Source: Sinomonas albida | Lineage (GTDB): Bacteria; Actinomycetota; Actinomycetes; Actinomycetales; Micrococcaceae | Length of the DNA: 64,000 nucleotides | Direction of reading: 5' to 3' | NCBI RefSeq assembly: GCF_004919045.1 | Contig: NZ_SWDW01000013.1 | Coordinates: 62,001 to 126,000, forward strand | Shown: one piece after another, positions 9,219 to 17,053 of the stretch | Numbering within the stretch: the stretch's first letter is position 1 | Layout: each line of letters begins with the position of its first letter | The notes under the pieces: model-generated | The model's database searches: none | The model's input: only the letters and a program-made list of their open reading frames with translations | What the model was told of the DNA's origin: nothing | Translations under genes and position numbers: made by a program

Positions 9219-10499
9219 GTGACGATGCCGGAGCACACCAGACAGCCGCACCTCACCGTGCCCGACGCCGAAGGGCTGGCCAGGGTGCAGCGGCGCACGC
9301 TGCGCGTCGTCGTCGCCGGACAGATCCTCGGCGGCGCGGGGCTCGCGGCGGGGATCTCGGTGGGCGGCCTGCTCGCGCAGTCCATGCTGGGCACCGACGG
9401 CCTCGCCGGCCTCCCGACCGCTCTCTTCACGCTCGGCTCGGCGCTGACCGCCTTCCTCGTAGGCCGCTTCACGCAACGCTGGGGCCGGCGGGCGGGGCTC
9501 GGCCTGGGATTCGCTGCGGGCGGTCTCGGCGCGATCGGCGTCGTGGTCGCGGCGGTGGCCGACATGGTGCCTCTGCTCTTCGTCTCACTCTTCCTCTACG
9601 GCGCGGGCACCGCGACCAACCTCCAGGCCAGATACGCCGGTACGGACCTGGCCGAGCCCTCGCGTCGCGGCACGGCCGTGAGCGTCGCCATGGTCTCCAC
9701 GACTGCCGGCGCCGTGGCCGGCCCGAACCTCATCACGCCCCTCGGCGACTTTGCCGCAAGCCTCGGCATCCCGCCGCTCGCGGGCCCGTTCCTGCTCGCC
9801 GCCGTCGCCTATCTCGCCGCGGGCGCGGTCCTCTTGGCCCTCTTGAGCCCGGATCCCTACCTGCTCGCGCGCGCCGTCACCGAAGCAGCAAGGACGGACG
9901 ACGGCGGGACCTCGCCGGCCGCCGTCGTCCGCCGTCCCGGGGCGAGCGCCTATGCGGGCGCGACGGTCATGATCCTGACCCAGATCGCCATGGTCGCGAT
10001 CATGACCATGACGCCGATCCACATGCGCGCGCACCACCAGAGCCTCGCCGCGGTGGGCCTCGTCATCGGCCTGCACGTCGGCGCGATGTACCTGCCGTCG
10101 CTGCTCACGGGCGCGCTCGTGGACCGGATCGGCCGCGTGCCGATGGCCATCGCCTCCGGCGTGACGCTGCTCGCGGCCGGGGTCGTCGCGGCCGTGGCTC
10201 CCGGCGATTCGCTCGGGCTGCTCATCCTCGCGCTCGTCCTGCTCGGGCTGGGCTGGAACTTCGGCCTCATCTCGGGAACCGCCCTTGTCATCGACGCGAC
10301 CGTGCCGGAGAACCGCCCGCGCACCCAGGGCACGATCGATGTGCTCATCGCCCTCGCCGGGGCCGGAGGGGGCGCGATGTCCGGGGTGGTCATGGCGTCG
10401 TCGAGCTACGGGACGCTCTCGCTGGCCGGCGGGTTCCTCTCGCTCCTGCTGATCCCGGTCCTGTTCTGGACGCACCGCCCCCGGGCCGTGCCCGCCTGA
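9219..10499 (+). CDS. MFS transporter
   Basis: About 426 residues with twelve predicted membrane segments. The loop after segment 2 carries a major-facilitator motif (GRFTQRWGRRAGLG), and the second half shows GALVDRIGRVPMAIASG. The GTG at 9219 is chosen for its AAGGAG six bases upstream, and an in-frame ATG lies two codons later. Substrate is unknown; drug or metabolite efflux are both possible. It stands alone, convergent with the next MFS gene. Confidence 0.82.
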   Translation: MTMPEHTRQPHLTVPDAEGLARVQRRTLRVVVAGQILGGAGLAAGISVGGLLAQSMLGTDGLAGLPTALFTLGSALTAFLVGRFTQRWGRRAGLGLGFAAGGLGAIGVVVAAVADMVPLLFVSLFLYGAGTATNLQARYAGTDLAEPSRRGTAVSVAMVSTTAGAVAGPNLITPLGDFAASLGIPPLAGPFLLAAVAYLAAGAVLLALLSPDPYLLARAVTEAARTDDGGTSPAAVVRRPGASAYAGATVMILTQIAMVAIMTMTPIHMRAHHQSLAAVGLVIGLHVGAMYLPSLLTGALVDRIGRVPMAIASGVTLLAAGVVAAVAPGDSLGLLILALVLLGLGWNFGLISGTALVIDATVPENRPRTQGTIDVLIALAGAGGGAMSGVVMASSSYGTLSLAGGFLSLLLIPVLFWTHRPRAVPA

Positions 10500-10523
10500 G
10501 CCGGGCCGGCCTGACCGTCTGGG

Positions 10524-11759
10524 TCAGCCGCGCACGAGTCGCCGCGAGCGGCCGCCCAAGCGCGTCACGACGGCGAACGCGAGGGCGGCCGCGGCTGCGG
10601 AGACGGCGGCCACGAGTCCGAGGCCAGCAGCATCGTGCTCGCCGCCCAGCCCGACGAGGGGCGCGGACAGCCCACCGAACGCGAACCGCGTGAGCCCGAG
10701 GAGCGACGACGCCGTGCCCGCGATGTCGCGGTAGCCCGACAGCGCGAGCGAGGTCGACGGCGGATTGGTCACCGCGACCCCGGCGACCATCGTGAAGAGC
10801 GAGACGATGACCGCGACGAGCGGCAGGTGGAGCAGCGCCGTCACCAGGAGCAGCAGGGCGCCGGCCACGCACAGCGCGAGCCCGACGGAGAGCGTCCGCC
10901 GCTCGGACCACCGCTCTGAAAGGCGTCCCGACGTGAAGCCGAAGACCATGAAGCCGAGCGAGTTGAGCCCGAACGCGAGCGCGTACTGCTGCGGCGTGAG
11001 CCCGTAGATCCCCTGGAGCACGAAAGTCGCGCCGGCCAAGTAGGCGAACAGCGCGGCGCCCGTGAACGCCGTGACAAGGAGCGAGGCCACGAACGTGCTG
11101 TCCGAGAGCAGGCGTGCGAAGGCGCGCAGCGTGTGCGGGAGCCCGCCCTCGGTCCTGAGCTCGTTGGGGAGCGTCTCGCGGTAGATGATCGCCGAGGCCA
11201 CGAGGATCCCGACGCCCACGACCGCCAGGAACACGAAGGCCCCGCGCCAGTCGGTGAACGCGGCGATCTGGCCGCCGATCACGGGCCCGATGATCGCCGC
11301 GAGCCCGCCCAGCACCGCGAGCCGGCCGTAGTAGCGCACGAGCTTCCCGCCCGAGTAGAGGTCGCGCCCCGCCGCCTGCGCGATCACGATGCCCACCGAG
11401 CCCGCGAGGCCCTGCACGAGCCGCGCTGCGATGAGCGTCTCGATCGTGGGGCTCGCCGCGCAGAGCGCCGACGCGGCGATGTAGGCGCCGATCCCGATCA
11501 AGAGCGGACGACGGCGGCCGAACCGGTCCGAGAGCGGGCCCGCCACGATCTGGCCGAAGGCGAGGCCGAGGAGGCAGGCCGACACGGTCAGCTGCGCCGT
11601 CGAGGTCTGGGTGTGGAGGTCCCTCGTGAGCGCGGGCAGCACGGGAAGGTAGAGGTCCATCGAGATGGGGCCGAACGCCGTGAGCAGGCCGAGGACCACG
11701 GCGAGGGAGCGGCTCACGGTCCGAGGGGCGGTGCTCGTCGAGGCGTCAATCGCGGTCAT
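10524..11759 (-). CDS. Bcr/CflA family multidrug efflux MFS transporter
   Basis: 411 residues, twelve membrane segments. The first helix region FGPISMDLYLPVLPALTRDL (acidic residue in helix 1) and the loop GPLSDRFGRRRPLLIG are characteristic of the drug:H+ antiporter-1 Bcr/CflA subfamily; LVQGLAGSVGIVIAQAAGRDL corresponds to motif C. Family members export bicyclomycin, chloramphenicol or similar compounds. It is convergent with the preceding MFS gene and no adjacent regulator is seen. Confidence 0.85.
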   Translation of the reverse strand: MTAIDASTSTAPRTVSRSLAVVLGLLTAFGPISMDLYLPVLPALTRDLHTQTSTAQLTVSACLLGLAFGQIVAGPLSDRFGRRRPLLIGIGAYIAASALCAASPTIETLIAARLVQGLAGSVGIVIAQAAGRDLYSGGKLVRYYGRLAVLGGLAAIIGPVIGGQIAAFTDWRGAFVFLAVVGVGILVASAIIYRETLPNELRTEGGLPHTLRAFARLLSDSTFVASLLVTAFTGAALFAYLAGATFVLQGIYGLTPQQYALAFGLNSLGFMVFGFTSGRLSERWSERRTLSVGLALCVAGALLLLVTALLHLPLVAVIVSLFTMVAGVAVTNPPSTSLALSGYRDIAGTASSLLGLTRFAFGGLSAPLVGLGGEHDAAGLGLVAAVSAAAAALAFAVVTRLGGRSRRLVRG

Positions 11760-11910
11760 GTGGTCCCTGTCGGTCGTAGCGGCTGTCTCCTCAGCAAACC
11801 AGCTTCGTGTCCGGCGGGGGAGAGTGCTGCCGATACAGGTACCCGCAGTACCCCCCCCGCCACGGTTCGGCCCGGCGCCGCGCCCCTTCAGGCCCAGCCT
11901 TCGGGCACAG

Positions 11911-12030
11911 GCGTTTCGGGTACAGATAACTCCCGCCTGAGGCGTTTCGGGTACAGATACTTTCGGCTACACCTGTTTCGGGTACAGATACTGTCGGCTA
12001 CAGGCGTTTCGGGTACAGATAACGCCAGCG
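11911..12030 (+). repeat. 31-bp-period repeat array A (four forward units)
   Basis: The element GTTTCGGGTACAGATA starts at 11913, 11944, 11975 and 12006, spaced exactly 31 bases each time, with 15-base C/G-rich linkers that vary. It fills the gap between the divergent MFS gene (left) and the VOC gene (right). Rigid spacing with diverged linkers suggests selection on spacing. Units are far too short and linkers too alike for CRISPR. It has the same core as arrays near 12.5, 39.2 and 45.2 kb. Confidence 0.9.
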
Positions 12031-12067
12031 GACACTCCCTGTCCGCAGCCGTCGCTAGATTGTCCCC

Positions 12068-12427
12068 ATGGCCATCGCAAGCTACCCAAGCCTCGTCATC
12101 GACTGCCCCGATCCGGTTGAGCTCGGCGCGTTCTACGCCGCCCTCCTGGATTGGAAGACCGAGAGCTCCGCCGCCGACTGGGTGGAGATCCGGGCCGACT
12201 ACGGTCAGCTCATCTCGTTCCAGAAGGTCGAGGACTACCGCCCGCCCCTCTGGCCCACCCAGGACGTTCCGCAGCAGATGCATCTCGACGTTACCGTCGA
12301 CGATCTCGATGCGGCCGAGGTCGAGGTGCTCAAGCTCGGCGCGAGCAAGGCGGAAGCCCAGCCTGGGACCACGTTCCGGGTGTTCCTCGACCCCGCGGGC
12401 CACCCGTTCTGCCTGTGCGTCGGCTGA
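12068..12427 (+). CDS. VOC family (glyoxalase-like) protein
   Basis: 119 residues with the single vicinal-oxygen-chelate fold common to this size class: an opening strand SYPSLVIDCPDPVELGAFYA, central MHLDVTVDDLDAAEVEVLKLGA, and a closing VFLDPAGHPFCLCV, which resembles the metal-ligand region of glyoxalase-like proteins. Enzymatic activity cannot be inferred; many such proteins bind small drugs. The gene is bracketed on both sides by 31-bp-period repeat arrays. Confidence 0.85.
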   Translation: MAIASYPSLVIDCPDPVELGAFYAALLDWKTESSAADWVEIRADYGQLISFQKVEDYRPPLWPTQDVPQQMHLDVTVDDLDAAEVEVLKLGASKAEAQPGTTFRVFLDPAGHPFCLCVG

Positions 12428-12438
12428 CCCACCCTAGA

Positions 12439-12564
12439 CGTCTCGGGTACAGATAACGCCGGCCTGGCGCGTCTCGGGTACAGATAACGCCGGCCTGGCC
12501 CGTCTCGGGTACAGATAACGCCAGCCCGGCCCGTCTCGGGTACAGATGATCTGTACCCGAGACG
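12439..12564. repeat. 31-bp-period repeat array B (four forward units closed by one reverse core)
   Basis: CGTCTCGGGTACAGATAACG-type units start at 12439, 12470, 12501 and 12532. The last runs straight into an inverted core: CGTCTCGGGTACAGAT (12532-12547), one G, then ATCTGTACCCGAGACG (12549-12564), a perfect 16-bp dyad. It separates the convergent VOC and uraA genes. Linkers are near identical here (ccGGCCTGGC type), so this array looks younger than array A. Confidence 0.92.
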
Positions 12565-12584
12565 AGAGCGAGCGGCCCGGCGCG

Positions 12585-13871
12585 TCAGCGCTCGGTCTCG
12601 GGCTCCCGGACGGTGCCCCGCCAGCGGGACAGCGCGGTCATGCCGTGGTAGACGAGCAGCGCCGCGGCCGAGCCGAGCGCGATGCCCGCGAAGCTCAGCT
12701 GGCCGACTGTCCACGTGTAGTCCGCGATGCCGATCACGAGCGCCACGGCGGCGGTCGTGAGGTTGATCTGGTTCGAGAAGTTCACGCGGCCCTGGACCCA
12801 GATCTTCACGCCGAGCACGCCGATCATGCCGTAGAGCATCGTCGCGGCCCCGCCGAGCACGCCCTGCGGGACGGTCGCGATAAGCTCTCCGAACTTCGGC
12901 GAGAAGCTCAGGACGAGCGCGCAGGCGCCGGCAACCCAGTACGCGGCGGTCGAATAGACCTTGGTCGCGGCCATGACGCCGATGTTCTCGGCGTACGTGG
13001 TGGTGCCGGAGCCGCCGCCGAGGCCAGCGAGCACGGTCGCGACGCCGTCGGCCATGAGCGCGCGCCCGGAGACGCCGTCCAGATTCTGCCCCGTCATCGT
13101 CGCGACGCTCTTGACGTGGCCGATGTTCTCCGCGACGAGTACCAGGACCACGGGCACGAAGAGGCCCAGAACCCCCAGATGGAATGTGGGCGTCTGGAAG
13201 TGGGGAAGCCCGATCCATGCTGCAGAGTCGACCTTCGAGAAGTCGACCTCGCCCCGCGCCACGGCGACGACATAACCGACCACCACGCCGACAAGAATGC
13301 TGAGGCGCCCCAGGATTCCGCGGAAGAGGACGCTCACGAGGATGATCGCGATGAGCGTCACGAGGGCCGTGACCGGTGCGGCCACGAAGTTCTGCTTCGC
13401 CGACGGCGCGAGGTTGAGGCCGATGAGCGCCACGATCGCACCCGTGACGACGGGCGGCATGACGATGTTGATCCAGTGCGCCCCGAAGCGCTGCACCACG
13501 GCGCCCACGAGCGCGAGCGCGACGCCAGCCAACACGACACCGCCGAGCGCGCCCGAGACGCCGAACTGCTGCTGCGACGCGAGGATCGGCGCGATGAACG
13601 CGAATGACGAGCCGAGGTAGCTCGGAACCCGCCCCCGCGTGACGACGAGGAACAGGAGCGTGCCCACCCCGGAGAAGAACAGCGTGGTCGCGGGCGGCAT
13701 GTGCGTGAGGATCGGCACGAGGAACGTCGCGCCGAACATCGCCACGACGTGCTGGAGGCCGATCCCGATGGTCAGCGGCCACGCGAGCCTCTCCTGCGGC
13801 GTGACGACCTCGCCGGGCCGGACCGAGCGGCCGTCGCCGTGGAGCTTCCATCTGGTTCCGAGCATGCTCAT
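12585..13871 (-). CDS. uraA: Uracil permease, NCS2 (nucleobase:cation symporter-2) family
   Basis: 428 residues with many membrane segments. The family-specific helix-3 region GLQHVVAMFGATFLVP, GSSFAFIAP, and the NCS2 signature around YAENIGVMAATKVYS (with the glutamate and asparagine that contact uracil in UraA) are present. It imports uracil, possibly other pyrimidines. It is divergent from the rutE-like gene, whose product belongs to pyrimidine degradation in other bacteria, which supports a pyrimidine role. The gene symbol is by family resemblance. Confidence 0.87.
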   Translation of the reverse strand: MSMLGTRWKLHGDGRSVRPGEVVTPQERLAWPLTIGIGLQHVVAMFGATFLVPILTHMPPATTLFFSGVGTLLFLVVTRGRVPSYLGSSFAFIAPILASQQQFGVSGALGGVVLAGVALALVGAVVQRFGAHWINIVMPPVVTGAIVALIGLNLAPSAKQNFVAAPVTALVTLIAIILVSVLFRGILGRLSILVGVVVGYVVAVARGEVDFSKVDSAAWIGLPHFQTPTFHLGVLGLFVPVVLVLVAENIGHVKSVATMTGQNLDGVSGRALMADGVATVLAGLGGGSGTTTYAENIGVMAATKVYSTAAYWVAGACALVLSFSPKFGELIATVPQGVLGGAATMLYGMIGVLGVKIWVQGRVNFSNQINLTTAAVALVIGIADYTWTVGQLSFAGIALGSAAALLVYHGMTALSRWRGTVREPETER

Positions 13872-13935
13872 GCGTCAGGGGCCTTCCGAGGGGTGGGATG
13901 TCGGGGGCCATCCTACTCGCGGGTGGGGCCAGACC

Positions 13936-14054
13936 CGACGGCGCGGGAGAGCGGCGAGGAGGTCCGTGTGTCCAATCTCACCGCCGTGGGCGGAAGCCTT
14001 ACGGACGACGGCGGGTTTTCTCACCTGAGAGGGTGACGGACCGCGCCACCGTCG
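13936..14054 (+). ncRNA. Possible structured leader RNA before the RutE-like gene
   Basis: The leader could close on itself over about 120 bases: CGACGGCGCGG (13936-13946) pairs with CCGCGCC-acc-GTCG (14041-14054). Inside, GTCCGT (13962) can pair with ACGGAC (14001), enclosing CCGCC-gtg-GGCGG, and TCACC/GGTGA forms another hairpin (14021-14035). It ends about 30 bases before the ribosome site. I compared it by eye with TPP, glycine and ZTP aptamers and found no convincing match. High GC alone could produce some of this. Confidence 0.35.
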
Positions 14055-14094
14055 CTTCAGCAGAAACTTCCGCATTCCGTCTAAGGAGACCCGC

Positions 14095-14700
14095 ATGAGC
14101 ATCGCCCACCAGGAAGCAGCACTGGACGCCGCCGCCGTCGACGCCCTCTTCGTCGAGGCCCGCACCGCCAACTCGTTCACTGGCGAGGTCACGGACGAGC
14201 AGGCGCAGGCCATCTACGAGCTGACGAAGTTCGGGCCCACCGCCTTCAACAACCAGCCGCTGCGCATCACGTACGTCCGCTCGGCGGAGGCCCGCGAGCG
14301 TCTCGTCGCCCACATGATGCCGGGCAACCAGGAGAAGACGCGGACGGCTCCGCTTGTCGCCGTCCTCGCGTTCGACACCGAGTGGCACGAGAAGTGGGAT
14401 GAGTTCCTTCCGGTGGCACTCCGCGCGAAGGCCATGTTCGACGGCGACGAGGCCCTCCGCTACGGCACGGGCCGTGACAACGCCCACCTTCAGGCGGGCT
14501 ACTTCATCCTCGCAGTCCGTGCGCTGGGCTTCGCTGCAGGTCCGATGACGGGTGCCGATTTCGCGGGGATCGACGCCGAGTTCTTCCCCGAGGGTGGCCG
14601 CAAGAGCTTCCTCGTCGTCAACATCGGGCTCCCGGGCGCGGACGCGTTCGGCCCCGCGAAGACGAAATTCGCGTTCGAGGACGTCGTCGAGACCCTCTGA
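14095..14700 (+). CDS. rutE: Malonic semialdehyde reductase / nitroreductase family protein (RutE-like)
   Basis: 201 residues of the FMN-dependent nitroreductase fold. ARTANSFTGEVTDEQAQAIY and KFGPTAFNNQPLRITYV match the RutE/HadB-type subgroup, and the end (VNIGLPGADAFGPAKTKFAFEDV) is typical too. RutE reduces malonic semialdehyde, a toxic product of uracil breakdown, to 3-hydroxypropionate. Divergence from the uracil permease supports this. AAGGAG sits six bases before the ATG. Other rut genes are not in the window, so general quinone or nitro reduction is an alternative. Confidence 0.82.
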   Translation: MSIAHQEAALDAAAVDALFVEARTANSFTGEVTDEQAQAIYELTKFGPTAFNNQPLRITYVRSAEARERLVAHMMPGNQEKTRTAPLVAVLAFDTEWHEKWDEFLPVALRAKAMFDGDEALRYGTGRDNAHLQAGYFILAVRALGFAAGPMTGADFAGIDAEFFPEGGRKSFLVVNIGLPGADAFGPAKTKFAFEDVVETL

Positions 14701-14754
14701 CGCCGACGGCGAGCTCCAACCGCTCGTCAGTGGATGTCTGATAGCCGAACAGTC

Positions 14755-14801
14755 AAGAGATGGCCCCTCGTTGCCTTGATGCAACGGGGGGCCATCTCTT
14801 T
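14755..14801. terminator. Bidirectional terminator between rutE-like gene and MFS gene
   Basis: AAGAGATGGCCCC-t-CGTTGC pairs with GCAACG-ggGGCCATCTCTT across the 6-base loop CTTGAT, making a stem of roughly 19 bp with one mismatch. The convergent genes on both sides can use it. Runs of A and T flank it only weakly. Confidence 0.75.
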
Positions 14802-14836
14802 CAGAGGGTCGGGCCAAGGCCCTTCGCGAGGTGTCG

Positions 14837-16423
14837 TCAGGCCTTCTTGAGGCGTTCGCCCCGGTCCTTCGGTCCCGGGACGTGCGGGATGTTCCCGGTC
14901 GGATTCCGCTGCACGGACACCGTCCGCTGGCGTCCAGTGTGCGGAGCCTTGCACTCCGCCGGGGCGCTGGCGGGACGCGTAGCGGCGGGACGTGGCTCCT
15001 TGACGGGCGGGATCTGGCCATCGGTCGCGGAGGGGGCCACAGGCGGAGCCTCGGTGACCGCGGCAGCCAGCCCGGCGCCGTCGTCCGTCGAATCGCTTGC
15101 CGCCGTGGCACCGCTGGCAGCGACCGCCGAGCCGTCCTCGAGCCGAACGCCCGCCGGAACGGCCTCGAGCTGACGCGACCATCGGGCGGTCCAGACTGCG
15201 CGCAGCTGGTCCCGCATCGTGCCCTCGCCCCACCGGCTCAGCACCACGACGCCGAGCACACCCGCGCAGAGGGCCATGAGTCCGCCCACGAGCACGGACC
15301 ACCGGGGCCCGGCCGTGTTCGCGATCCAGCCGACGAGGGGCGCGCCGATGGGCGTGCCGCCCTGGATGACCGCCATGTACAGCGCGAGGACTCGGCCCCG
15401 GTACTGGGCCTCGGTGCTCAGCTGGACGATCGTGTTGCAGAGGTTGAGGAACGTGATCGAGGAGAGCCCCACGGGAACGAGCATGATCGCGAACCACACG
15501 TAGCTGGGCATCGTCGCGGCAACGATCGTCGCGACACCGAGCGCGATCGCCGCCCCGACCAGGAGGCTCATGCGCGGCCCCTTGCGCCGGGCGGAGAGGA
15601 GCGCGCCGCCGAACGTGCCGACCGCCATGATCGAGCCGAGCAGGCCGTACGCATCCGGTCCGGCCTTGAAGACGTCCGCGGCCATGAGGGCGTTCGTGAC
15701 CTGGAAGTTGAGCGTGAACATGCCGACGAGCCCGGCCATCGCCATGATCAGCACGATCCGCGGCTGGGTTCTGACGTAGCGGATGCCCTCGGCGATCTGG
15801 TGCTTGCCGCGCGGGATCCGGGGGCTGCGGTGCAGCAGGTCGACGCGCAGCCGAGTGAGGGACGTCAGGACCGCGGCGAACGTCGCGGCGTTGAGCAGGA
15901 ACACCCAGCCCGTCCCGATGACCCCGATGAGCACGCCGGCGATGCCCGGGCCGGCAAGACGCGCGAGGTTGAAGGACGCGCTGTTGAGCGCGACGGCGTT
16001 CGGAACGTCCGCCCGGCCCACGAGCTCCGAGACGAACGCCTGCCGCGGAGGGGCGTCGAAGGCGCTCGCGACCCCGAGCAGCAGCGCGATCGCGTAGATC
16101 TGCCAGAGCTGGGCCGCTCCCGTAAGCACGAGGACGCCCTGAAGCAGGCCGAGGAGGCCCATCGCGGCCTGCGTGCCCATGAGCAGCTTGCGCTTGTCGA
16201 GGCGGTCGCCCAAGACGCCCGCATACGGCCCGAGCACGAGGATCGGGAGGAACTGCAGGCCCGTGGTGATGCCCACGGCGGCGCCGTCGTGCTGGGTGAG
16301 CTGGGTGAGCACGAGCCAGTCCTGCGCGACGCGCTGCATCCATGTGCCAACGTTGGAAACGAGCGCGCCGACGGCCCAGAGGCGGTAGTTCGGGTGGCTG
16401 AGGGCTCTGAAAGTGTTGTTCAC
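14837..16423 (-). CDS. MFS transporter, EntS-like, with long C-terminal tail
   Basis: 528 residues. The first 420 have twelve membrane segments with MFS motifs (GPYAGVLGDRLDKRKLLMG, APPRQAFVSELV, YRGRVLALYMAVIQGGTPIGAP) typical of the MFS_3/EntS group that exports siderophores or drugs. The last ~110 residues form a low-complexity Ala/Pro/Lys-rich cytoplasmic tail that such proteins usually lack. The GTG start overlaps the stop of the marR gene by GTGA, so the pair is one operon and the pump is probably under MarR control. Confidence 0.85.
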   Translation of the reverse strand: MNNTFRALSHPNYRLWAVGALVSNVGTWMQRVAQDWLVLTQLTQHDGAAVGITTGLQFLPILVLGPYAGVLGDRLDKRKLLMGTQAAMGLLGLLQGVLVLTGAAQLWQIYAIALLLGVASAFDAPPRQAFVSELVGRADVPNAVALNSASFNLARLAGPGIAGVLIGVIGTGWVFLLNAATFAAVLTSLTRLRVDLLHRSPRIPRGKHQIAEGIRYVRTQPRIVLIMAMAGLVGMFTLNFQVTNALMAADVFKAGPDAYGLLGSIMAVGTFGGALLSARRKGPRMSLLVGAAIALGVATIVAATMPSYVWFAIMLVPVGLSSITFLNLCNTIVQLSTEAQYRGRVLALYMAVIQGGTPIGAPLVGWIANTAGPRWSVLVGGLMALCAGVLGVVVLSRWGEGTMRDQLRAVWTARWSRQLEAVPAGVRLEDGSAVAASGATAASDSTDDGAGLAAAVTEAPPVAPSATDGQIPPVKEPRPAATRPASAPAECKAPHTGRQRTVSVQRNPTGNIPHVPGPKDRGERLKKA

Positions 16424-16899
16424 TGGGCGGCCATCTCCAAGAGGATCTCGGCGGCGCGGTGCATCGTGGCTCGGTCTGCCTCGGGGAGTCCCTCGAGGCG
16501 GGCGGCGAGCCACGCTGACCGCAGGCGGCGCGACTCTTCGACGATGGCTCGGCCTTGATCGGTGATTTCGACGACGACCTGGCGGCCGTCGGTGGGGCTG
16601 TCGTTGCGGCTCACTAGATGCTGCGCGGCGAGCGCGTTGACGGTGCGGGTCATGCTCGGCGCCTGGACGCATTCGGCGTCTGCCAGCTGGCGCATGGTCT
16701 GCGGGCCGCGCTTCACGAGGAGACCGAGGACGGTGGTCTGCCCCGGAGTGACGACGTCGCTTCCGGCCTGGATGCGCAGCAGACGGGACGTCCGCATGAT
16801 GGCGATGCGGAGTTCGACCGCGAGGTCGCCGAGGTCCGGGACACCCGTTCCGACGGGTGGCGGGGTGGGTGTTGCTTCGGGAGCTGCGGCGGGAATCAT
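16420..16899 (-). CDS. MarR family transcriptional regulator
   Basis: 159 residues with the winged-helix MarR domain (about 25-150): TTVLGLLVKRGPQTMRQLAD, the recognition helix AECVQAPSMTRTVNALAAQ, and the wing NDSPTDGRQVVVEITDQG with its expected D-x-R-x-(x)-xVxxT shape. MarR proteins repress efflux genes until a phenolic or drug ligand binds. The EntS-like pump gene overlaps its end, and a perfect dyad lies directly upstream of the ATG, consistent with autoregulation of the two-gene operon. Confidence 0.9.
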   Translation of the reverse strand: MIPAAAPEATPTPPPVGTGVPDLGDLAVELRIAIMRTSRLLRIQAGSDVVTPGQTTVLGLLVKRGPQTMRQLADAECVQAPSMTRTVNALAAQHLVSRNDSPTDGRQVVVEITDQGRAIVEESRRLRSAWLAARLEGLPEADRATMHRAAEILLEMAAQ

Positions 16900-16901
16900 C
16901 G

Positions 16902-16935
16902 ATACTTAGCTTAGCTCATTACTTTTGCTAAGTAT
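16902..16935. promoter_or_regulatory. Inverted repeat upstream of marR, likely operator
   Basis: ATACTTAGC and GCTAAGTAT form a perfect 9-bp dyad with a 16-base spacer that contains an extra TTAGC half-site. The stretch is AT-rich in a GC-rich setting and starts two bases upstream of the marR ATG, where the promoter and transcript start should lie. MarR dimers usually bind shorter-spaced dyads, so two dimers or overlapping half-sites are possible. Confidence 0.65.
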
Positions 16936-16989
16936 ATGATCGCGGTCACCCAGGGTCCGTTGCGCGCGTCACCACTCGGGAAACACGAA

Positions 16990-17033
16990 GCGCCGTCACG
17001 TCCGGCGGATGGACACCCCGAACGTGACGGCGC
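16990..17033 (-). terminator. Terminator after pgm
   Basis: GCGCCGTCACGT pairs with ACGTGACGGCGC, a perfect 12-bp stem, around a 20-base loop, starting 20 bases past the pgm stop on the minus strand. A-rich sequence (GGAAACACGAA) at its left side reads as a weak T-rich tail on the minus strand. Confidence 0.7.
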
Positions 17034-17053
17034 AACGAGTAGAGAGGCGCGGG

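Noticed and set aside
11900-11912. Fifth unit of array A (TTCGGGCACAG)
   Set aside because: It is 15 rather than 31 bases from the next unit and has a mismatch in the core.
13936-14054. Glycine, TPP or ZTP riboswitch before the rutE-like gene
   Set aside because: A GGGAGAG and a CACCGCCG-like stretch recall glycine aptamers, but the second conserved half is missing and the order of hairpins does not fit.
14837-16672. Longer start for the EntS-like MFS gene reaching into marR
   Set aside because: The extra residues are Arg/Pro-rich shadow sequence of marR; the GTG at 16423 overlapping the marR stop gives a normal first membrane helix.
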